DNA of 64,000 bases from Exiguobacterium sp. AM39-5BH (GCF_003467445.1 NZ_QSGS01000001.1:186001-250000); one strand, 5' to 3'; numbered from the stretch's first letter, positions 8,226 to 18,012 are shown. A program made the numbers and translations. Notes: generated by a model from the letters alone, not told the origin.

Positions 8226-8746
8226 TGGAATCGTTAGATCAGCTGTATTGGTGGGTACTCATCATCGCGGGTCTCGGTACATTCGTGTACATGATTTTTT
8301 CAGATGCATTCGATGTATTTGATGGTTGGTTCAATCCCGCCGTCATCTTATCCTTTTTAGCACTCGGTGCGGGAATCGGATTGATTTTAAATGCGCTTGC
8401 CCATGTGTCGCCGATGATAGGGCTTGCCGTCGCCCTCGTCGGTTCATTCGCGCTCACGACGCTCCTGTACTTATTCGTCCTCTTGCCGCTGTCGAACGCG
8501 GAAGAATCGATCGGGATGACCGACGAATCGCTCGTCGGACTCGTTGGGCGATTGACCGTCCCTGTTCCTGAAGGCGGATACGGGGAAGTACTCGTCGAGT
8601 CAGTCATCGGTTCGATTTTGAAGACGGCCCAAAGTGTAGACGGCAAGGCGATTCCAAGTGATCGTCGTGTCATCATCATTGAAGTCGAACGAAACATTGC
8701 GGTCGTCATGGAATATGACGAGCCGACAATCCGAAAGGAGTTTTAA
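8225..8746 (+). CDS. NfeD-like short membrane protein (YuaF-like)
   Basis: The 173-residue protein has three membrane segments (about 10-28, 40-62, 70-92) and a C-terminal soluble domain (about 105-170) with the OB-like NfeD fold (LVGLVGRLTVPVPEGGYGEVLVES). NfeD-like partners are encoded next to flotillins; in B. subtilis YuaF pairs with FloT. The ATG at 8225 overlaps the upstream stop and lies behind GAGGAGGAG, making it a better start than the GTG at 8219. floT follows 3 bases downstream. Confidence 0.85.
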   Translation: MESLDQLYWWVLIIAGLGTFVYMIFSDAFDVFDGWFNPAVILSFLALGAGIGLILNALAHVSPMIGLAVALVGSFALTTLLYLFVLLPLSNAEESIGMTDESLVGLVGRLTVPVPEGGYGEVLVESVIGSILKTAQSVDGKAIPSDRRVIIIEVERNIAVVMEYDEPTIRKEF

Positions 8747-8749
8747 CGT

Positions 8750-10264
8750 ATGAATACAGCCATTTTAGCCAGTATAATCGTCGGGGTGATTTTGCTCGCC
8801 TTAATTTTCGTCTTCGTCTTGAAATATCGCACGGTCGGACCGGATGAGGCGCTCATCGTCACCGGCAGTTACTTAGGAAAGAAGAATGTCCATAGCGATG
8901 CGTCCGGCAACCGCGTCAAAATCATCCGCGGGGGCGGAACGTTCGTCTTGCCGGTGTTCCAGCAGGCAGAACCGCTCAGCCTGCTCTCGAGCAAGCTCGA
9001 GGTGACGACGCCAGAAGTATATACCGAGCAAGGTGTACCGGTCATGGCGGACGGGACGGCCATCATCAAAATCGGCGGCTCGATCAGTGAGATCGCCACG
9101 GCGGCCGAACAATTCCTCGGCAAACCAAAAATCGAACGCGAGAATGAGGCGAAGGAAGTGCTTGAAGGTCACCTCCGGTCGATTCTCGGTTCGATGACAG
9201 TCGAAGAGATTTATAAGAACCGAGACAAGTTCTCGCAAGAAGTACAACGTGTCGCCTCACAAGATTTGGCCAAGATGGGCCTCGTCATCGTCTCGTTCAC
9301 GATTAAAGATGTCCGCGACAAAAATGGCTATCTTGAATCGCTCGGGAAACCGCGAATCGCGCAAGTGAAGCGAGATGCCGATATCGCCACGGCCGAAGCG
9401 GACAAAGAGACGCGCATCAAACAAGCGGAAGCGATGAAAGACGCGAAGAAAGCGGAACTCGAACGTGCTTCGGAAATCGCGGAAGCCGAGAAAGAGAACC
9501 AGCTTCGCATCGCGGCATATCGTCGTGAACAAGACGTTGCCAAGGCCCGCGCCGACCAAGCGTATGAACTGGAAGAGGCCCGCGCCAAACAAGAAGTCAC
9601 GGAGCAACAGATGCAAGTCCAAATCATCGAGCGTCAAAAGCAAATCGAGCTCGAAGAGAAAGAAATCATGCGTCGCGAGAAACAGTATGATTCGGAAGTG
9701 AAGAAGAAAGCCGACGCCGACCGTTATGCGATCGAGCAGTCAGCCGAAGCCGATAAGGCACGTCAAATCGCCGCAGCCGACGCCGAGAAATATCGCATCG
9801 AAGCGGAAGCGAAAGCCGATGCCGAACGGGTCCGCCTCGCCGGTGTGGCCGAGGCCGATTCGGAACGGGCCAAAGGGGAAGCCGAAGCCGAGATTATCCG
9901 CTTGACGGGTCTCGCCGAAGCCGAAGCGAAACAAAAGATCGCCGAAGCGTTCGAGCAGTATGGTCAAGCCGCCATTCTCGACATGGTCGTCAAGATGCTG
10001 CCGGATTATGCGAAACAGATTGCAGCACCGCTTGGCAATATCGACAAGATTACGGTCGTCGATACGGGCAGCGGCAAAGACGGCGGGGCCGGCAAAGTCA
10101 CAGGTTACGCCACTGACTTGATGGCATCGCTACAACAGACGCTCAAAGCGTCGTCAGGAATCGATATGAAAGACTTACTCGACAACTTTGCCGGAAAAGG
10201 CAACGTCCAGCCGAGTGCGAATCGCGAGTTGAGCGAATCGACGTTCGCCGCGACGGAAGAATAA
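8750..10264 (+). CDS. floT: Flotillin FloT
   Basis: The 504-residue protein has an N-terminal membrane hairpin or segment (about 5-25), an SPFH/PHB domain (about 30-200, YRTVGPDEALIVTG), then a long coiled coil rich in Glu-Ala repeats (about 200-400) and a C-terminal tail. Flotillins scaffold membrane microdomains and influence fluidity, signalling and secretion. The length matches B. subtilis FloT (YuaG). It is the last gene of a three-gene SigW-type operon, with AAAGGAG upstream and a strong terminator downstream. A second flotillin, floA, lies at 42383. Confidence 0.95.
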   Translation: MNTAILASIIVGVILLALIFVFVLKYRTVGPDEALIVTGSYLGKKNVHSDASGNRVKIIRGGGTFVLPVFQQAEPLSLLSSKLEVTTPEVYTEQGVPVMADGTAIIKIGGSISEIATAAEQFLGKPKIERENEAKEVLEGHLRSILGSMTVEEIYKNRDKFSQEVQRVASQDLAKMGLVIVSFTIKDVRDKNGYLESLGKPRIAQVKRDADIATAEADKETRIKQAEAMKDAKKAELERASEIAEAEKENQLRIAAYRREQDVAKARADQAYELEEARAKQEVTEQQMQVQIIERQKQIELEEKEIMRREKQYDSEVKKKADADRYAIEQSAEADKARQIAAADAEKYRIEAEAKADAERVRLAGVAEADSERAKGEAEAEIIRLTGLAEAEAKQKIAEAFEQYGQAAILDMVVKMLPDYAKQIAAPLGNIDKITVVDTGSGKDGGAGKVTGYATDLMASLQQTLKASSGIDMKDLLDNFAGKGNVQPSANRELSESTFAATEE

Positions 10265-10268
10265 GCAG

Positions 10269-10305
10269 GAAGCCACAGACAAGTCGTCGTCTGTGGCTTT
10301 TTTTG
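10269..10305 (+). terminator. Terminator after floT
   Basis: AGCCACAGAC (10271-10280) pairs with GTCTGTGGCT (10289-10298) around AAGTCGTC, followed by a T-rich tail. Confidence 0.92.
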
Positions 10306-10343
10306 TTTTACTCGAATTCACCTAAATTTAAAACGAAAGGCTT

Positions 10344-10369
10344 CAAACTTAATCGATTTCTGACGATAA
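10344..10369 (+). promoter_or_regulatory. Candidate SigD (motility) promoter of the lipoprotein-chemoreceptor operon
   Basis: CAAA at 10344-10347 and GACGATAA at 10362-10369 are separated by 14 bases, resembling the TAAA/GCCGATAA pattern of the flagellar-chemotaxis sigma factor. The chemoreceptor downstream makes this biologically sensible. Each box has one mismatch and the spacing is one base short. Confidence 0.4.
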
Positions 10370-10407
10370 GTGAGATGTCAGACCATTAGAGAGAGGAAGT
10401 AGCGATT

Positions 10408-11379
10408 ATGAAGAAATCACTCATCATCGGCTTGTTGGCCGCATGTGTGACTTGGTTACCGGGTTGTCAGTCTGTCATTGATCAGCCAGAACGAACCGTT
10501 GAGACTCGCCAATCGATGGGCGTCGTCTTGTCCGATGTTGGTCTCGGGGACCAATCATTCAGTGATGCGGCGATGCGCGGCATGGGACAACTCCGTGAGA
10601 CGGGGGAATGGTTCGTCGATTATCGCGAACTTGCAGAGACGGAAACATATAAAGCCGGGTTCGAACAGCTCGTCGCCGACGGACATGACGTCATCATCGG
10701 ACTCGGATTCGCTTGTCAAGAGGACTTAGAAGCGGTGGCGGCCGAACATCCAGAGCAACAGTTCGCGTTGATTGATGCCGTATCGACGTTACCGAACGTC
10801 ATGTCGGTGACGTTCAAAGAGACGGAAGGCAGTGCGCTCGCCGGGGCGGTGGCGGGGCTCGAGACGGAATCGAACAAAATCGGATTTATCGGGGGCGTCG
10901 ATAATGAATTAATTAACAAGTTCGGGACCGGCTTCGAACTCGGGGCAAAGAATGTGAATGAAGACGTGACGATGCTCGTCGACTATGCGAATGATTTCGC
11001 CTCACCTGAAATCGGTCGTCAGTTGGCGGAGAAACAAATCAAGGCCGGGGCAGACATCTTATACGCGGCCGCCGGACTGACCGGGGTCGGTGTATTAGAG
11101 ACGGCTGAGCGGAACGGTGTGAAGGCAATCGGTGTGGACAGCGATCAATCGATGATCGCGCCGGATGCGGTCATCACATCGATGTTGAAACAAGTAGACT
11201 TGGCCATCGTTGAAATCGCGAATCGAGTCGAAGGAAAGGCGTTCAATGCTCACGTCGAACTCGGGATTGATGAAGGCGGTGTCGGTTTGGCCGCTCTTCG
11301 TCGTGTCCAGTGGGACGACGATGAGACGAAACGGTTCGAGGCGTTTCAGAAACAGTTGATGGAGGCGACGCTAAAATGA
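10408..11379 (+). CDS. BMP-family substrate-binding lipoprotein
   Basis: The 323-residue protein starts with a lipoprotein signal peptide; the lipobox LPGC puts the acylated Cys at residue 20. The rest is a PnrA/BMP-type periplasmic-binding fold ([64 protein letters not shown]). Relatives bind nucleosides for ABC importers; B. subtilis Med is a further relative. No ATPase or permease gene is adjacent. The stop overlaps the start of a chemoreceptor (ATGA), so the protein may be the ligand-binding partner of that receptor instead of an importer component. Confidence 0.85.
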   Translation: MKKSLIIGLLAACVTWLPGCQSVIDQPERTVETRQSMGVVLSDVGLGDQSFSDAAMRGMGQLRETGEWFVDYRELAETETYKAGFEQLVADGHDVIIGLGFACQEDLEAVAAEHPEQQFALIDAVSTLPNVMSVTFKETEGSALAGAVAGLETESNKIGFIGGVDNELINKFGTGFELGAKNVNEDVTMLVDYANDFASPEIGRQLAEKQIKAGADILYAAAGLTGVGVLETAERNGVKAIGVDSDQSMIAPDAVITSMLKQVDLAIVEIANRVEGKAFNAHVELGIDEGGVGLAALRRVQWDDDETKRFEAFQKQLMEATLK

Positions 11380-13019
11380 GCTTACGGAAACGGTTTATCT
11401 TTTCGACCGTCTTCACGGTCTTGTTGATTGTATTGATGATGAGTTATGTCTTGACGACGCTCAATCGTCTGCAGACATACAATGAACAATACGGCACACA
11501 GATGATTGAACTATCACAACTTGAGACGTCACTGTTGCAAGAACAATCCCTTTGGACATCGCTCGGTGAACAGATGAGCCAATCGACGCTCACCCAGCTT
11601 GAACGAATTCGGACGAAAAACACAGACACGTTCATGACATTGAAACAGACATATCTCATTCCCGATTTTGCCATTCATCTAGAACGTGCGACAATGAAAT
11701 ATGAGCGAATCGAAACAGACGTGGAGACAGCAGAAGCCGGGGGAATCGCGGCCCGGATTCAAGCGGCCAAACTTGAAGGGGTATTGAACGACGTAAACAC
11801 GCTCCTCTTGAAGAATGGAACGTTCTATGAGGCGCTACAAGCCGAAGCAGCGAGCGAGACGAAACGGCTGTTGCTCGTGTCGGTATTATTGACCGTGTTT
11901 GTCATCGTCGCACTCAGCTTGTATAACTTCTTTTTCGCCCGCTCGATCACCCAACCGCTCAAACGTAACGTCGAGGTAGCGGAAGCAATCGCGGCCGGCC
12001 GGTTGATTACGTTGCCGGACTCAACGCGACGTGATGAAATCGGACGCTTAGAGCGAGCGATGCGAGAGATGACGAAGTCGTTGCAGACGGTCATCGGATC
12101 CATCCGTGTCACCTCGATGAAAGTGAACGATATGACGGAGACAGCGGCCGCTGAGAACGAGTCCGTAGTCAGTACGACGTCGAACATCACGAACGCTGTC
12201 GATGAGATGGCGAACGGGGCCCAGTCGATTGCCACTGAACTTCAAGAGACACTTGAATCGGTCGGCATTATGGCGACCTCGTTCGAGACGAGTTTAAATC
12301 AGACGAAGCAGACGACCGAACAGACGACCGAGATGACCCGTGAAGTCGCGGCCGGCATCGAGACGTTGACGGATCAAGAAGCGATACTAGAGCGTTCGAG
12401 CGTGCGTAATGCATCACTTGTCGATCGGATGGATGACTTCGCCCGGAAGACCGAAGAAATCGAGAAGATGGCGAAACTTGTGGAAGACGTCGCCGCCCAG
12501 ACGAACCTGCTCGCATTGAACGCGGCCATCGAAGCGGCACGCGCCGGGGAAGCCGGACGCGGCTTTGCGGTCGTTGCCAGCGAAGTGAAGAAGCTAGCTG
12601 AGGAAAGTAACGTGGCAACTCGTTCGATTTTTGGTGTCGTCCAAACGATTCGCGATGAGGTCGTCCATTTGACGGACATAGTTGAAGAATCGAGTCGTGA
12701 ACAGACGGCTCAACTTAAGGCGTTTGAACTTACGAAACAGGCGTTCAACCGCATTCATGACCGGACCGATCACGTCGCTTCGTTCGTCGGGACGATTGAG
12801 CGTGAGATGGTCGCATCGAGCACGGAAGTGACAAACGTCTTGAAACGGGTCGAGGAAGTGAGCGGCGTGACCGAGGAACTTGCGGCGGGCAATGAAGAAG
12901 TCGCGGCCTCAATGAAAGAGCAGCAAGCGAGCTTCGATCAAATTTTCACTTTGATGCAAGAATTAGAAGGGCAAGCCGCGGCACTCGCGAGCCAAGTCCA
13001 ACATTTTGAAGAGCAGTGA
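11376..13019 (+). CDS. Methyl-accepting chemotaxis protein
   Basis: The 547-residue transducer has two membrane segments (about 9-28 and 165-186) flanking an extracellular domain of about 135 residues that looks helical. A HAMP domain (about 187-240, [21 protein letters not shown]) follows, then the signalling domain with its hairpin tip near residues 380-400 ([19 protein letters not shown]). It would control the CheA kinase through CheW. It overlaps the upstream lipoprotein gene by 4 bases (ATGA), implying coupled translation. Ligand unknown; indirect sensing through the lipoprotein is plausible. Confidence 0.93.
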   Translation: MSLRKRFIFSTVFTVLLIVLMMSYVLTTLNRLQTYNEQYGTQMIELSQLETSLLQEQSLWTSLGEQMSQSTLTQLERIRTKNTDTFMTLKQTYLIPDFAIHLERATMKYERIETDVETAEAGGIAARIQAAKLEGVLNDVNTLLLKNGTFYEALQAEAASETKRLLLVSVLLTVFVIVALSLYNFFFARSITQPLKRNVEVAEAIAAGRLITLPDSTRRDEIGRLERAMREMTKSLQTVIGSIRVTSMKVNDMTETAAAENESVVSTTSNITNAVDEMANGAQSIATELQETLESVGIMATSFETSLNQTKQTTEQTTEMTREVAAGIETLTDQEAILERSSVRNASLVDRMDDFARKTEEIEKMAKLVEDVAAQTNLLALNAAIEAARAGEAGRGFAVVASEVKKLAEESNVATRSIFGVVQTIRDEVVHLTDIVEESSREQTAQLKAFELTKQAFNRIHDRTDHVASFVGTIEREMVASSTEVTNVLKRVEEVSGVTEELAAGNEEVAASMKEQQASFDQIFTLMQELEGQAAALASQVQHFEEQ

Positions 13020-13046
13020 GACAAGTTTCGGCTTGTCTCTTTTTTT
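13018..13046 (+). terminator. Terminator after the chemoreceptor gene
   Basis: GAGACAAG and CTTGTCTC form an 8-bp stem around TTTCGG, followed by T7. The hairpin begins at the stop codon itself. Confidence 0.9.
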
Positions 13047-13175
13047 GTCGTCTGGAAGCGAAAGTGATGCAGATCTGTATGTGTCAAAAGAGCGTCAGAA
13101 ACGTTAAAGGCGGACCGGGCGCACCAATGCCCATTTCCTCATACTAGAGGTAAGACTCACGCGAGGAGGAGACGT

Positions 13176-13745
13176 ATGGAAAAATGGAAACGGTATGTCG
13201 TCGTGCTGCTCGTCGGACTATTCATTGGGGTGGGCTATATGTTTTATTCGAAAGAACCGGAGACGCCGATGGTCGAACAGTTCGTCGCGACACCCGAGCC
13301 TGAAGTTGAGCCAAGTGTGCCGACCGAAATCGTTGTCTATGTGACCGGGGCGGTCAAAACGCCCGATATGTATACGATGCCGCAAGGGGCACGTGTCGGG
13401 GATGTATTGTCTCTCGCCGTCTTGACGGCAGAGGCCGATCCCGAACAATTGAATTTGGCCCAATTGCTCGTCGATGGGACGAAAGTGAGCGTCCCGAAAA
13501 AAGGAGAAACGATCGTCGTGCCAGCCGCTGAAGAAGCAAGCGGGGGAACGAACGGGGTCCATGTCAACAGTGCGACGAAGGACGAACTGATGACCGTGCC
13601 GGGCATCGGTCCGGCGAAAGCCGAGGCGATTCTCAATCACTTGAAACAGCATGGGCCGTTCAAGTCGTATGAAGAGATTGGCAACGTCAAAGGTTTCGGG
13701 GAAAAGACGTTGGAAAGTATGAAAGGCTATTTATTGGTTCCATAA
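13176..13745 (+). CDS. comEA: Competence DNA receptor ComEA
   Basis: The 189-residue protein binds double-stranded DNA outside the membrane during natural transformation. It has one N-terminal membrane anchor (about 7-23), an acidic/Pro linker, a SLBB-type domain (about 50-115, EIVVYVTGAVKTPDMYTMP), and a C-terminal helix-hairpin-helix DNA-binding module (VNSATKDELMTVPGIGPAKAEAIL). A GAGGAGGAG site precedes the ATG. comEC follows one base after the stop; comEB, which lies between them in B. subtilis, is absent. I found no clear ComK-type AAAA-N5-TTTT box upstream. Confidence 0.95.
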   Translation: MEKWKRYVVVLLVGLFIGVGYMFYSKEPETPMVEQFVATPEPEVEPSVPTEIVVYVTGAVKTPDMYTMPQGARVGDVLSLAVLTAEADPEQLNLAQLLVDGTKVSVPKKGETIVVPAAEEASGGTNGVHVNSATKDELMTVPGIGPAKAEAILNHLKQHGPFKSYEEIGNVKGFGEKTLESMKGYLLVP

Positions 13746-13746
13746 C

Positions 13747-15879
13747 ATGCCATTGTATCCAATGTTGCCGATTAGTCTATTGATTGCCGGGATGACCGGG
13801 TCGTTCGCTCTTTGTCTTCTCCTATCCGTCGCGATTGCATTCACCTGTCGCGGCCAATCTGTCTATGCGCACGTCGGTGCCATTCTGCTGGCCCTGTTTG
13901 TGTTCGTACGTCCTGACGCCGAACCGTTGCCAGCGGACGGATCTTATCGATTCGCCATCGAAAGCCGGCGGGACAACGGTCGATCAGTGCGGTTATATGG
14001 ACAGGCCGATGGCATGAAAGGCGTACTGACCGGCCGTGACCTTTCGCTCGGTCGTCCGGGCGAAACGTGTCTCGTCACGTTCAGCGACACCCCGTTCGCC
14101 CCGCTGCGAAATACGGGTGGTTTCGACGAGGCGGCTTGGGCGTATGGGGCCGGACTTGCGTTCAAAGGGAATGACGTCGCCATCGAGGCGTGTCGTCCGA
14201 GTGACGGGGCTACGGGGCGGATGCTCCGATGGAAGGAACGACAGCTCGCGAGAATCGAGGCGACGTATCGGCCGGATGTGGCGCTTTATATGGAGGCGTT
14301 ATTGTTCGGCGAGAGTCGGTTGCTCGATGAGGATACCTCGTTCTCTTATCGGGTGACCGGGCTGCTTCATCTGCTCGTCATCTCCGGGTCACATATCGCG
14401 CTCCTCGTGCTCGGGTTGCGTTGGTCGACGCGACCGTTGCCGCTACGACGAGAGACGAAGACGCTGTTGATTCTCGTCGTGGTCACGGTGTTCGGATGGT
14501 TGACCGGATTCTCGCCGCCGGTGGCGCGGGCCGTGCTCGTCGCCGACGTGCTGCTTGTGCTGTCGCTGTTCGGTTATCGGGTCCGTGACCCGATTCGGTT
14601 GCTCAGTTGGTGCGCTGCGTTCTTGCTCGCGTTACAACCGTATTTGTTATGGAACTTAGGATTTCAGTTGACGGTCGCGATGACGTTGTTCTTGCTCGTG
14701 ACCCGCTCGATTTGGACCGGACCGTTCGGACTGGCCGTATACGCACAATGGTTTGGGCTCATCTTGTTATGGCCCGTCCAACCGATTATATCGGTGTTGG
14801 CACCCGTGTATAACGTCGTCGGCGCTTTCTTGATCTCCTGGGTCGTCATTCCGCTCGCCTTCTTCGCATATGTCGTGCCTGGATTTGAGCCGCTGTTGCA
14901 CCCGATTCTTGACGGGTTGAACGGAGCGTTTCAACTGCATCATGACTGGCAGCCGTGGCTTCCGTTGCATGAGCTTACGTTTTGGCACGCTTTTGCTCTC
15001 GCTGTCGTCCTATGGGTCGGATTGATTCTTCTCGAATGGAGACGATGGGGTGGATGGGGGTTGGCCGTCCTCGCACTCTTGCTCATGCACAGTGCCCTCG
15101 AATGGACAGAAGAACCGCGCGTCACGTTTTTAGACGTCGGTCAAGGAGATGCCGTCGTTGTCGAGTATGGGGAAGTGACGGGTGTCATCGATGTAGGCGG
15201 GGTGTATCAAGACCCGGAAGAATCGAAGCGGTCCACGTACGACCCTGGAGCGGACGTCGTCGCCCCATATCTCTGGAAACGAGGAGAGACACATCTCGAT
15301 TTCTTATTGCTCACCCATGCTGACCATGACCATGTCGGCGGACTGTCCGGTTTGCTCTCATCCTTCGAAGTAGGTGAGGTATGGCTGTCGGCGGAAGTGG
15401 CGGATCAAGCCAAACGTGACGAGTTGTTGGCAAAGCTAGCAGACTATCACGTTCCAGTCCGGCTCCTTTCAAGCGGAGACCGACCATATCCTTGGATATG
15501 GGTCGTCGCACCGGACGAAACAGGTGAGGACGAGAATGCGAACTCGGTGTCGCTGTTCATGCAGGTCGGGGCTTTAAAATATTTATTGACTGGGGATTTA
15601 CCGGACACGCGGGAAGGAAGGATTCCGACCGTTGATGTGGATGTGTTCAAACTTGGTCATCACGGGTCGAACACATCGTCCAGCGAGGCGCTGCTTAGCC
15701 GGGTCAATCCCGAATGGGTCATCATCAGTGTCGGCCAGAACAATCGTTACGGCCATCCGCACCTCGACACGTTGCAACGTCTCGAAGGAAGGCGGGTATT
15801 GCGGACGGATGAAGATGGGATGATCGTCTGTGAAGGAAATCGGTGTCGTGGGATTGTGACGAAGGCGGTACCGCCATGA
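13747..15879 (+). CDS. comEC: DNA uptake channel/nuclease ComEC (Rec2)
   Basis: The 710-residue polytopic protein forms the channel for single-stranded DNA uptake. An N-terminal membrane pair leads to an OB-like extracellular domain (about 55-150), the Competence membrane domain (about 190-450, LLHLLVISGSHIALLV), and a C-terminal metallo-beta-lactamase-like domain (about 460-700). The latter carries DVGQGDAVVVEYG, LLTHADHDHVGG and KLGHHGSNTSSSE, where an intact HADHDH motif suggests active nuclease chemistry. It is co-transcribed with comEA; a bidirectional terminator follows. Confidence 0.95.
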   Translation: MPLYPMLPISLLIAGMTGSFALCLLLSVAIAFTCRGQSVYAHVGAILLALFVFVRPDAEPLPADGSYRFAIESRRDNGRSVRLYGQADGMKGVLTGRDLSLGRPGETCLVTFSDTPFAPLRNTGGFDEAAWAYGAGLAFKGNDVAIEACRPSDGATGRMLRWKERQLARIEATYRPDVALYMEALLFGESRLLDEDTSFSYRVTGLLHLLVISGSHIALLVLGLRWSTRPLPLRRETKTLLILVVVTVFGWLTGFSPPVARAVLVADVLLVLSLFGYRVRDPIRLLSWCAAFLLALQPYLLWNLGFQLTVAMTLFLLVTRSIWTGPFGLAVYAQWFGLILLWPVQPIISVLAPVYNVVGAFLISWVVIPLAFFAYVVPGFEPLLHPILDGLNGAFQLHHDWQPWLPLHELTFWHAFALAVVLWVGLILLEWRRWGGWGLAVLALLLMHSALEWTEEPRVTFLDVGQGDAVVVEYGEVTGVIDVGGVYQDPEESKRSTYDPGADVVAPYLWKRGETHLDFLLLTHADHDHVGGLSGLLSSFEVGEVWLSAEVADQAKRDELLAKLADYHVPVRLLSSGDRPYPWIWVVAPDETGEDENANSVSLFMQVGALKYLLTGDLPDTREGRIPTVDVDVFKLGHHGSNTSSSEALLSRVNPEWVIISVGQNNRYGHPHLDTLQRLEGRRVLRTDEDGMIVCEGNRCRGIVTKAVPP

Positions 15880-15896
15880 AAACTATGATAAACTAA

Positions 15897-15932
15897 AAAA
15901 GCGATTGCTCCCCCGGGGCAATCGCTTTCTGA
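15897..15932. terminator. Bidirectional terminator between comEC and yqzM
   Basis: AAAGCGATTGC and GCAATCGCTTT form an 11-bp stem around TCCCCCGGG. A-rich and T-rich flanks suit the convergent comEC and yqzM genes. Confidence 0.9.
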
Positions 15933-15937
15933 CTGAC

Positions 15938-16102
15938 TTATAAGCTCAAGAACTTGATGAGGACACCGATCGCGAAGATGGTGAAGAAAAAGCCGAACGG
16001 GACGATGAAGCCGATTGCTGAATCGATGGCATCGTTACGTTTGCACTGTACGTCGTTCTCGAACGGGTTTTCGCTTTGTGGGCGAACAGAGTTAATATGC
16101 AT
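15938..16102 (-). CDS. yqzM: YqzM-family small membrane protein
   Basis: The 54-residue protein has the family pattern: polar N-terminus, ENDVQCKRNDAIDSAIGF, then one hydrophobic helix (about 32-52). Function is unknown. It occupies the same place as B. subtilis yqzM, between comEC and holA and opposite to both. The start is the ATG at 16102, behind AAGGAGGGACTCACT; longer in-frame extensions are not supported. The divergent holA start lies about 80 bases away. Confidence 0.88.
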   Translation of the reverse strand: MHINSVRPQSENPFENDVQCKRNDAIDSAIGFIVPFGFFFTIFAIGVLIKFLSL

Positions 16103-16183
16103 AGTGAGTCCCTCCTTGAAATGGTTCCGTTTTAAGTATAGCGAATCAGTGAAGGATAATCTATGTTTAGATAAGAATAAATT

Positions 16184-17203
16184 GTGAAAGTGGTGTGTGT
16201 TTTGAATGAACCGTGGCTGCATAACGGAAAGCTGTCAAACGTATACGTCCTATTTGGGACGGAAAAATATTTGCTAGAGACGTGGGAGCGGGCCATCATC
16301 AAAGCGGCAAACCCTTCTGGTGACCACTTTGATGTCATGCAGCTCGACTTGCACGAGACGTCACTCGACACGGCGCTCGACGAGGCAGAGACGGTGCCGT
16401 TTTTCAGCGAGTATCGGACCGTCATCGTCAAACAGGCCCAATTTTTGACTGGAGCGAAAGAGAAACAAAAACAAAACGTCGAGCGGTTGACCGAATATGC
16501 GTTACAACCGGCGCCTTACTCCGTGCTCGTCTTTGTCATCGAGGCGGAGAAGCTCGACGAACGGAAAAAAGTCGTCAAGCGCTTGAAAGAGCGGGCCATC
16601 GTGCTAGAGGCGAAAAAGCCGAACCAGTCGGAGCTGATACGTTACGTCGGCGACGAATTGAACCGTCGCGGCCAAAAGATGGAGCGGGCGACCATCGAGC
16701 GGTTGTTGTTTCTCTGTCAGGATGATTGGGGCAAACTCGTCCGGGAGCTCGAGAAGTTGCAACTGTACGCGAGTGAAGGGGCCGAGATTCCGATTGACAT
16801 CGTCAACGATCTCGTCCCGCGGACACTTGAAGACAACGTGTTCCAACTGTCCGAGTTTTTAGTGGCCCGGCGTGCGGATGCGGCACTTCGGCTCGTCCGT
16901 GACTTAGAGAAGCAAGGGCAAGAGTTGATCGGTTTGTTGGCGCTCCTCGCGCGACAGTACCGGAATATGTATCTCGCGAAACAGCTGACGGAGAAAGGGT
17001 ATGGGGAGAAACAAATCGCCTCGAAAATCGGGGCGCATCCGTATACGGTGAAACTTGCCTCGCAAGCGAGCCGTAACTTCTCTGAGGCGCAGCTCGGACG
17101 GGCACTGACCTTGATTGCCGACGCAGATGAGGCGATGAAGACGGGACGGGGTGACAAGCAAGTCGTGTTTGACACGCTCGTTTGCCAATTGACACTACTG
17201 TGA
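16184..17203 (+). CDS. holA: DNA polymerase III delta subunit
   Basis: The delta subunit of the clamp loader opens the sliding clamp ring. The protein of about 335-339 residues has the family N-terminus (VYVLFGTEKYLLETW), a central AAA+-like region (about 20-215) and the C-terminal collar domain (FQLSEFLVARRADAALRLVRDL, LALLARQYRNMY). The start is uncertain: GTG at 16184 is the longest choice, while a TTG at 16202 gives a family-like length. Neither has a strong ribosome site. An acetyltransferase gene follows 9 bases downstream. Confidence 0.93.
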   Translation: MKVVCVLNEPWLHNGKLSNVYVLFGTEKYLLETWERAIIKAANPSGDHFDVMQLDLHETSLDTALDEAETVPFFSEYRTVIVKQAQFLTGAKEKQKQNVERLTEYALQPAPYSVLVFVIEAEKLDERKKVVKRLKERAIVLEAKKPNQSELIRYVGDELNRRGQKMERATIERLLFLCQDDWGKLVRELEKLQLYASEGAEIPIDIVNDLVPRTLEDNVFQLSEFLVARRADAALRLVRDLEKQGQELIGLLALLARQYRNMYLAKQLTEKGYGEKQIASKIGAHPYTVKLASQASRNFSEAQLGRALTLIADADEAMKTGRGDKQVVFDTLVCQLTLL

Positions 17204-17212
17204 GGTGAGGAT

Positions 17213-17647
17213 ATGGGATTACAGGAAGTCGGGCTAGAAGCGGTGATTCCGCTTCGGCATGAAGTGTTGCGGCGGGGGTTGCCGGTGGAGACGTGTTATT
17301 TTGACGGAGATGAAGCGGAGACGACGCGTCACTTTGCCTGGGTCGAAGATGGTCGTGTCGTGTCAATCGCGACCGTCATGCACCAAAGCCGTGAGTTTGC
17401 GGGCGACTGCGTGCTATTTCAATTGCGCGGCATGGCGACCGCGCCTGATGTCACCGGGAGGGGAATCGGTTCTGCGTTCTTGCAGGCGCTCCATCGCGAG
17501 CTCGATGCCGATTGGTGGTGCAACGCCCGAGCCGTCGCGGTCCGATTTTATGAACGGAACGGATTGAAGACGGTCGGTGAGGCTTTTGACATCCCGGGGA
17601 TCGGCGACCATTACGTCATGCGAACCGAAAAAACAGCCGGCTCCTAA
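17213..17647 (+). CDS. GNAT-family N-acetyltransferase
   Basis: The 144-residue protein shows the GNAT fold. The acetyl-CoA motif A is FQLRGMATAPDVTGRGIGSAFLQAL near residues 65-90, with the R/QxxGxG/A signature as TGRGIG. A typical FYERNGLKTVGEAF motif B follows near 115. The acceptor substrate cannot be told. The gene directly follows holA (GAGGTGAGG upstream of the ATG) and is probably co-transcribed with it; it is not part of the usual B. subtilis order here. Confidence 0.88.
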   Translation: MGLQEVGLEAVIPLRHEVLRRGLPVETCYFDGDEAETTRHFAWVEDGRVVSIATVMHQSREFAGDCVLFQLRGMATAPDVTGRGIGSAFLQALHRELDADWWCNARAVAVRFYERNGLKTVGEAFDIPGIGDHYVMRTEKTAGS

Positions 17648-17669
17648 TTGAGGCGGCTGTTTCGTTTTA
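17629..17669. terminator. Terminator between the acetyltransferase gene and rpsT
   Basis: ACAGCCG and CGGCTGT pair around GCTCCTAATTGAGG, overlapping the end of the acetyltransferase gene. A-rich left and T-rich right flanks suit both convergent genes. Confidence 0.8.
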
Positions 17670-17677
17670 GTCTCTAA

Positions 17678-17938
17678 TTAGAGAGCTGCGATGCGAGCTG
17701 CGAGACGTGATTTGTCACGGCCAGCTTTGTTTTGGTGGATTAGACCTTTTGCTGCAGCTTTGTCGATTTTCTTCGTAGCGAGGACGAAAGCTTCTTGAGC
17801 AGCTTCTTTGTTTCCTTCGAGTACGAGAGCGTCAACACGTTTCACTGCTGTACGCATTGCTGCTTTCTCTTGCGAGTTCGCGACGCGACGCTTTTCAGAA
17901 GTTTTTGCACGTTTGATTGCTGATTTGATGTTTGCCAT
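17678..17938 (-). CDS. rpsT: Ribosomal protein S20
   Basis: The 86-residue basic protein has the S20 pattern: N-terminal [18 protein letters not shown] and C-terminal [19 protein letters not shown]. It binds 16S rRNA in the small subunit. AGGGGGTGA precedes the ATG. It is a single gene with its own strong promoter, opposite to its neighbours. In B. subtilis the spore genes gpr and spoIIP follow; here lepA lies next, divergently. Confidence 0.98.
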   Translation of the reverse strand: MANIKSAIKRAKTSEKRRVANSQEKAAMRTAVKRVDALVLEGNKEAAQEAFVLATKKIDKAAAKGLIHQNKAGRDKSRLAARIAAL

Positions 17939-18012
17939 TGTTTTGTCACCCCCTGAAACAAGAAAGTGTATGTTCTTATTACTTCAAGTAATCATTCAAC
18001 AGAACAAGCACA

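Noticed and set aside
9360..9960. Internal repeats in floT (GAA/GCC-rich)
   Set aside because: They encode the expected Glu-Ala coiled coil of flotillins and are not DNA repeats of separate interest.
12268..12679. Ser/Arg-rich minus-strand frames opposite the chemoreceptor
   Set aside because: Typical antisense shadows of a Glu/Ala/Thr-rich coding region.
13020..13175. ComK boxes upstream of comEA
   Set aside because: No AAAA-N5-TTTT pairs at the required spacing were found, so no competence-factor site is called.
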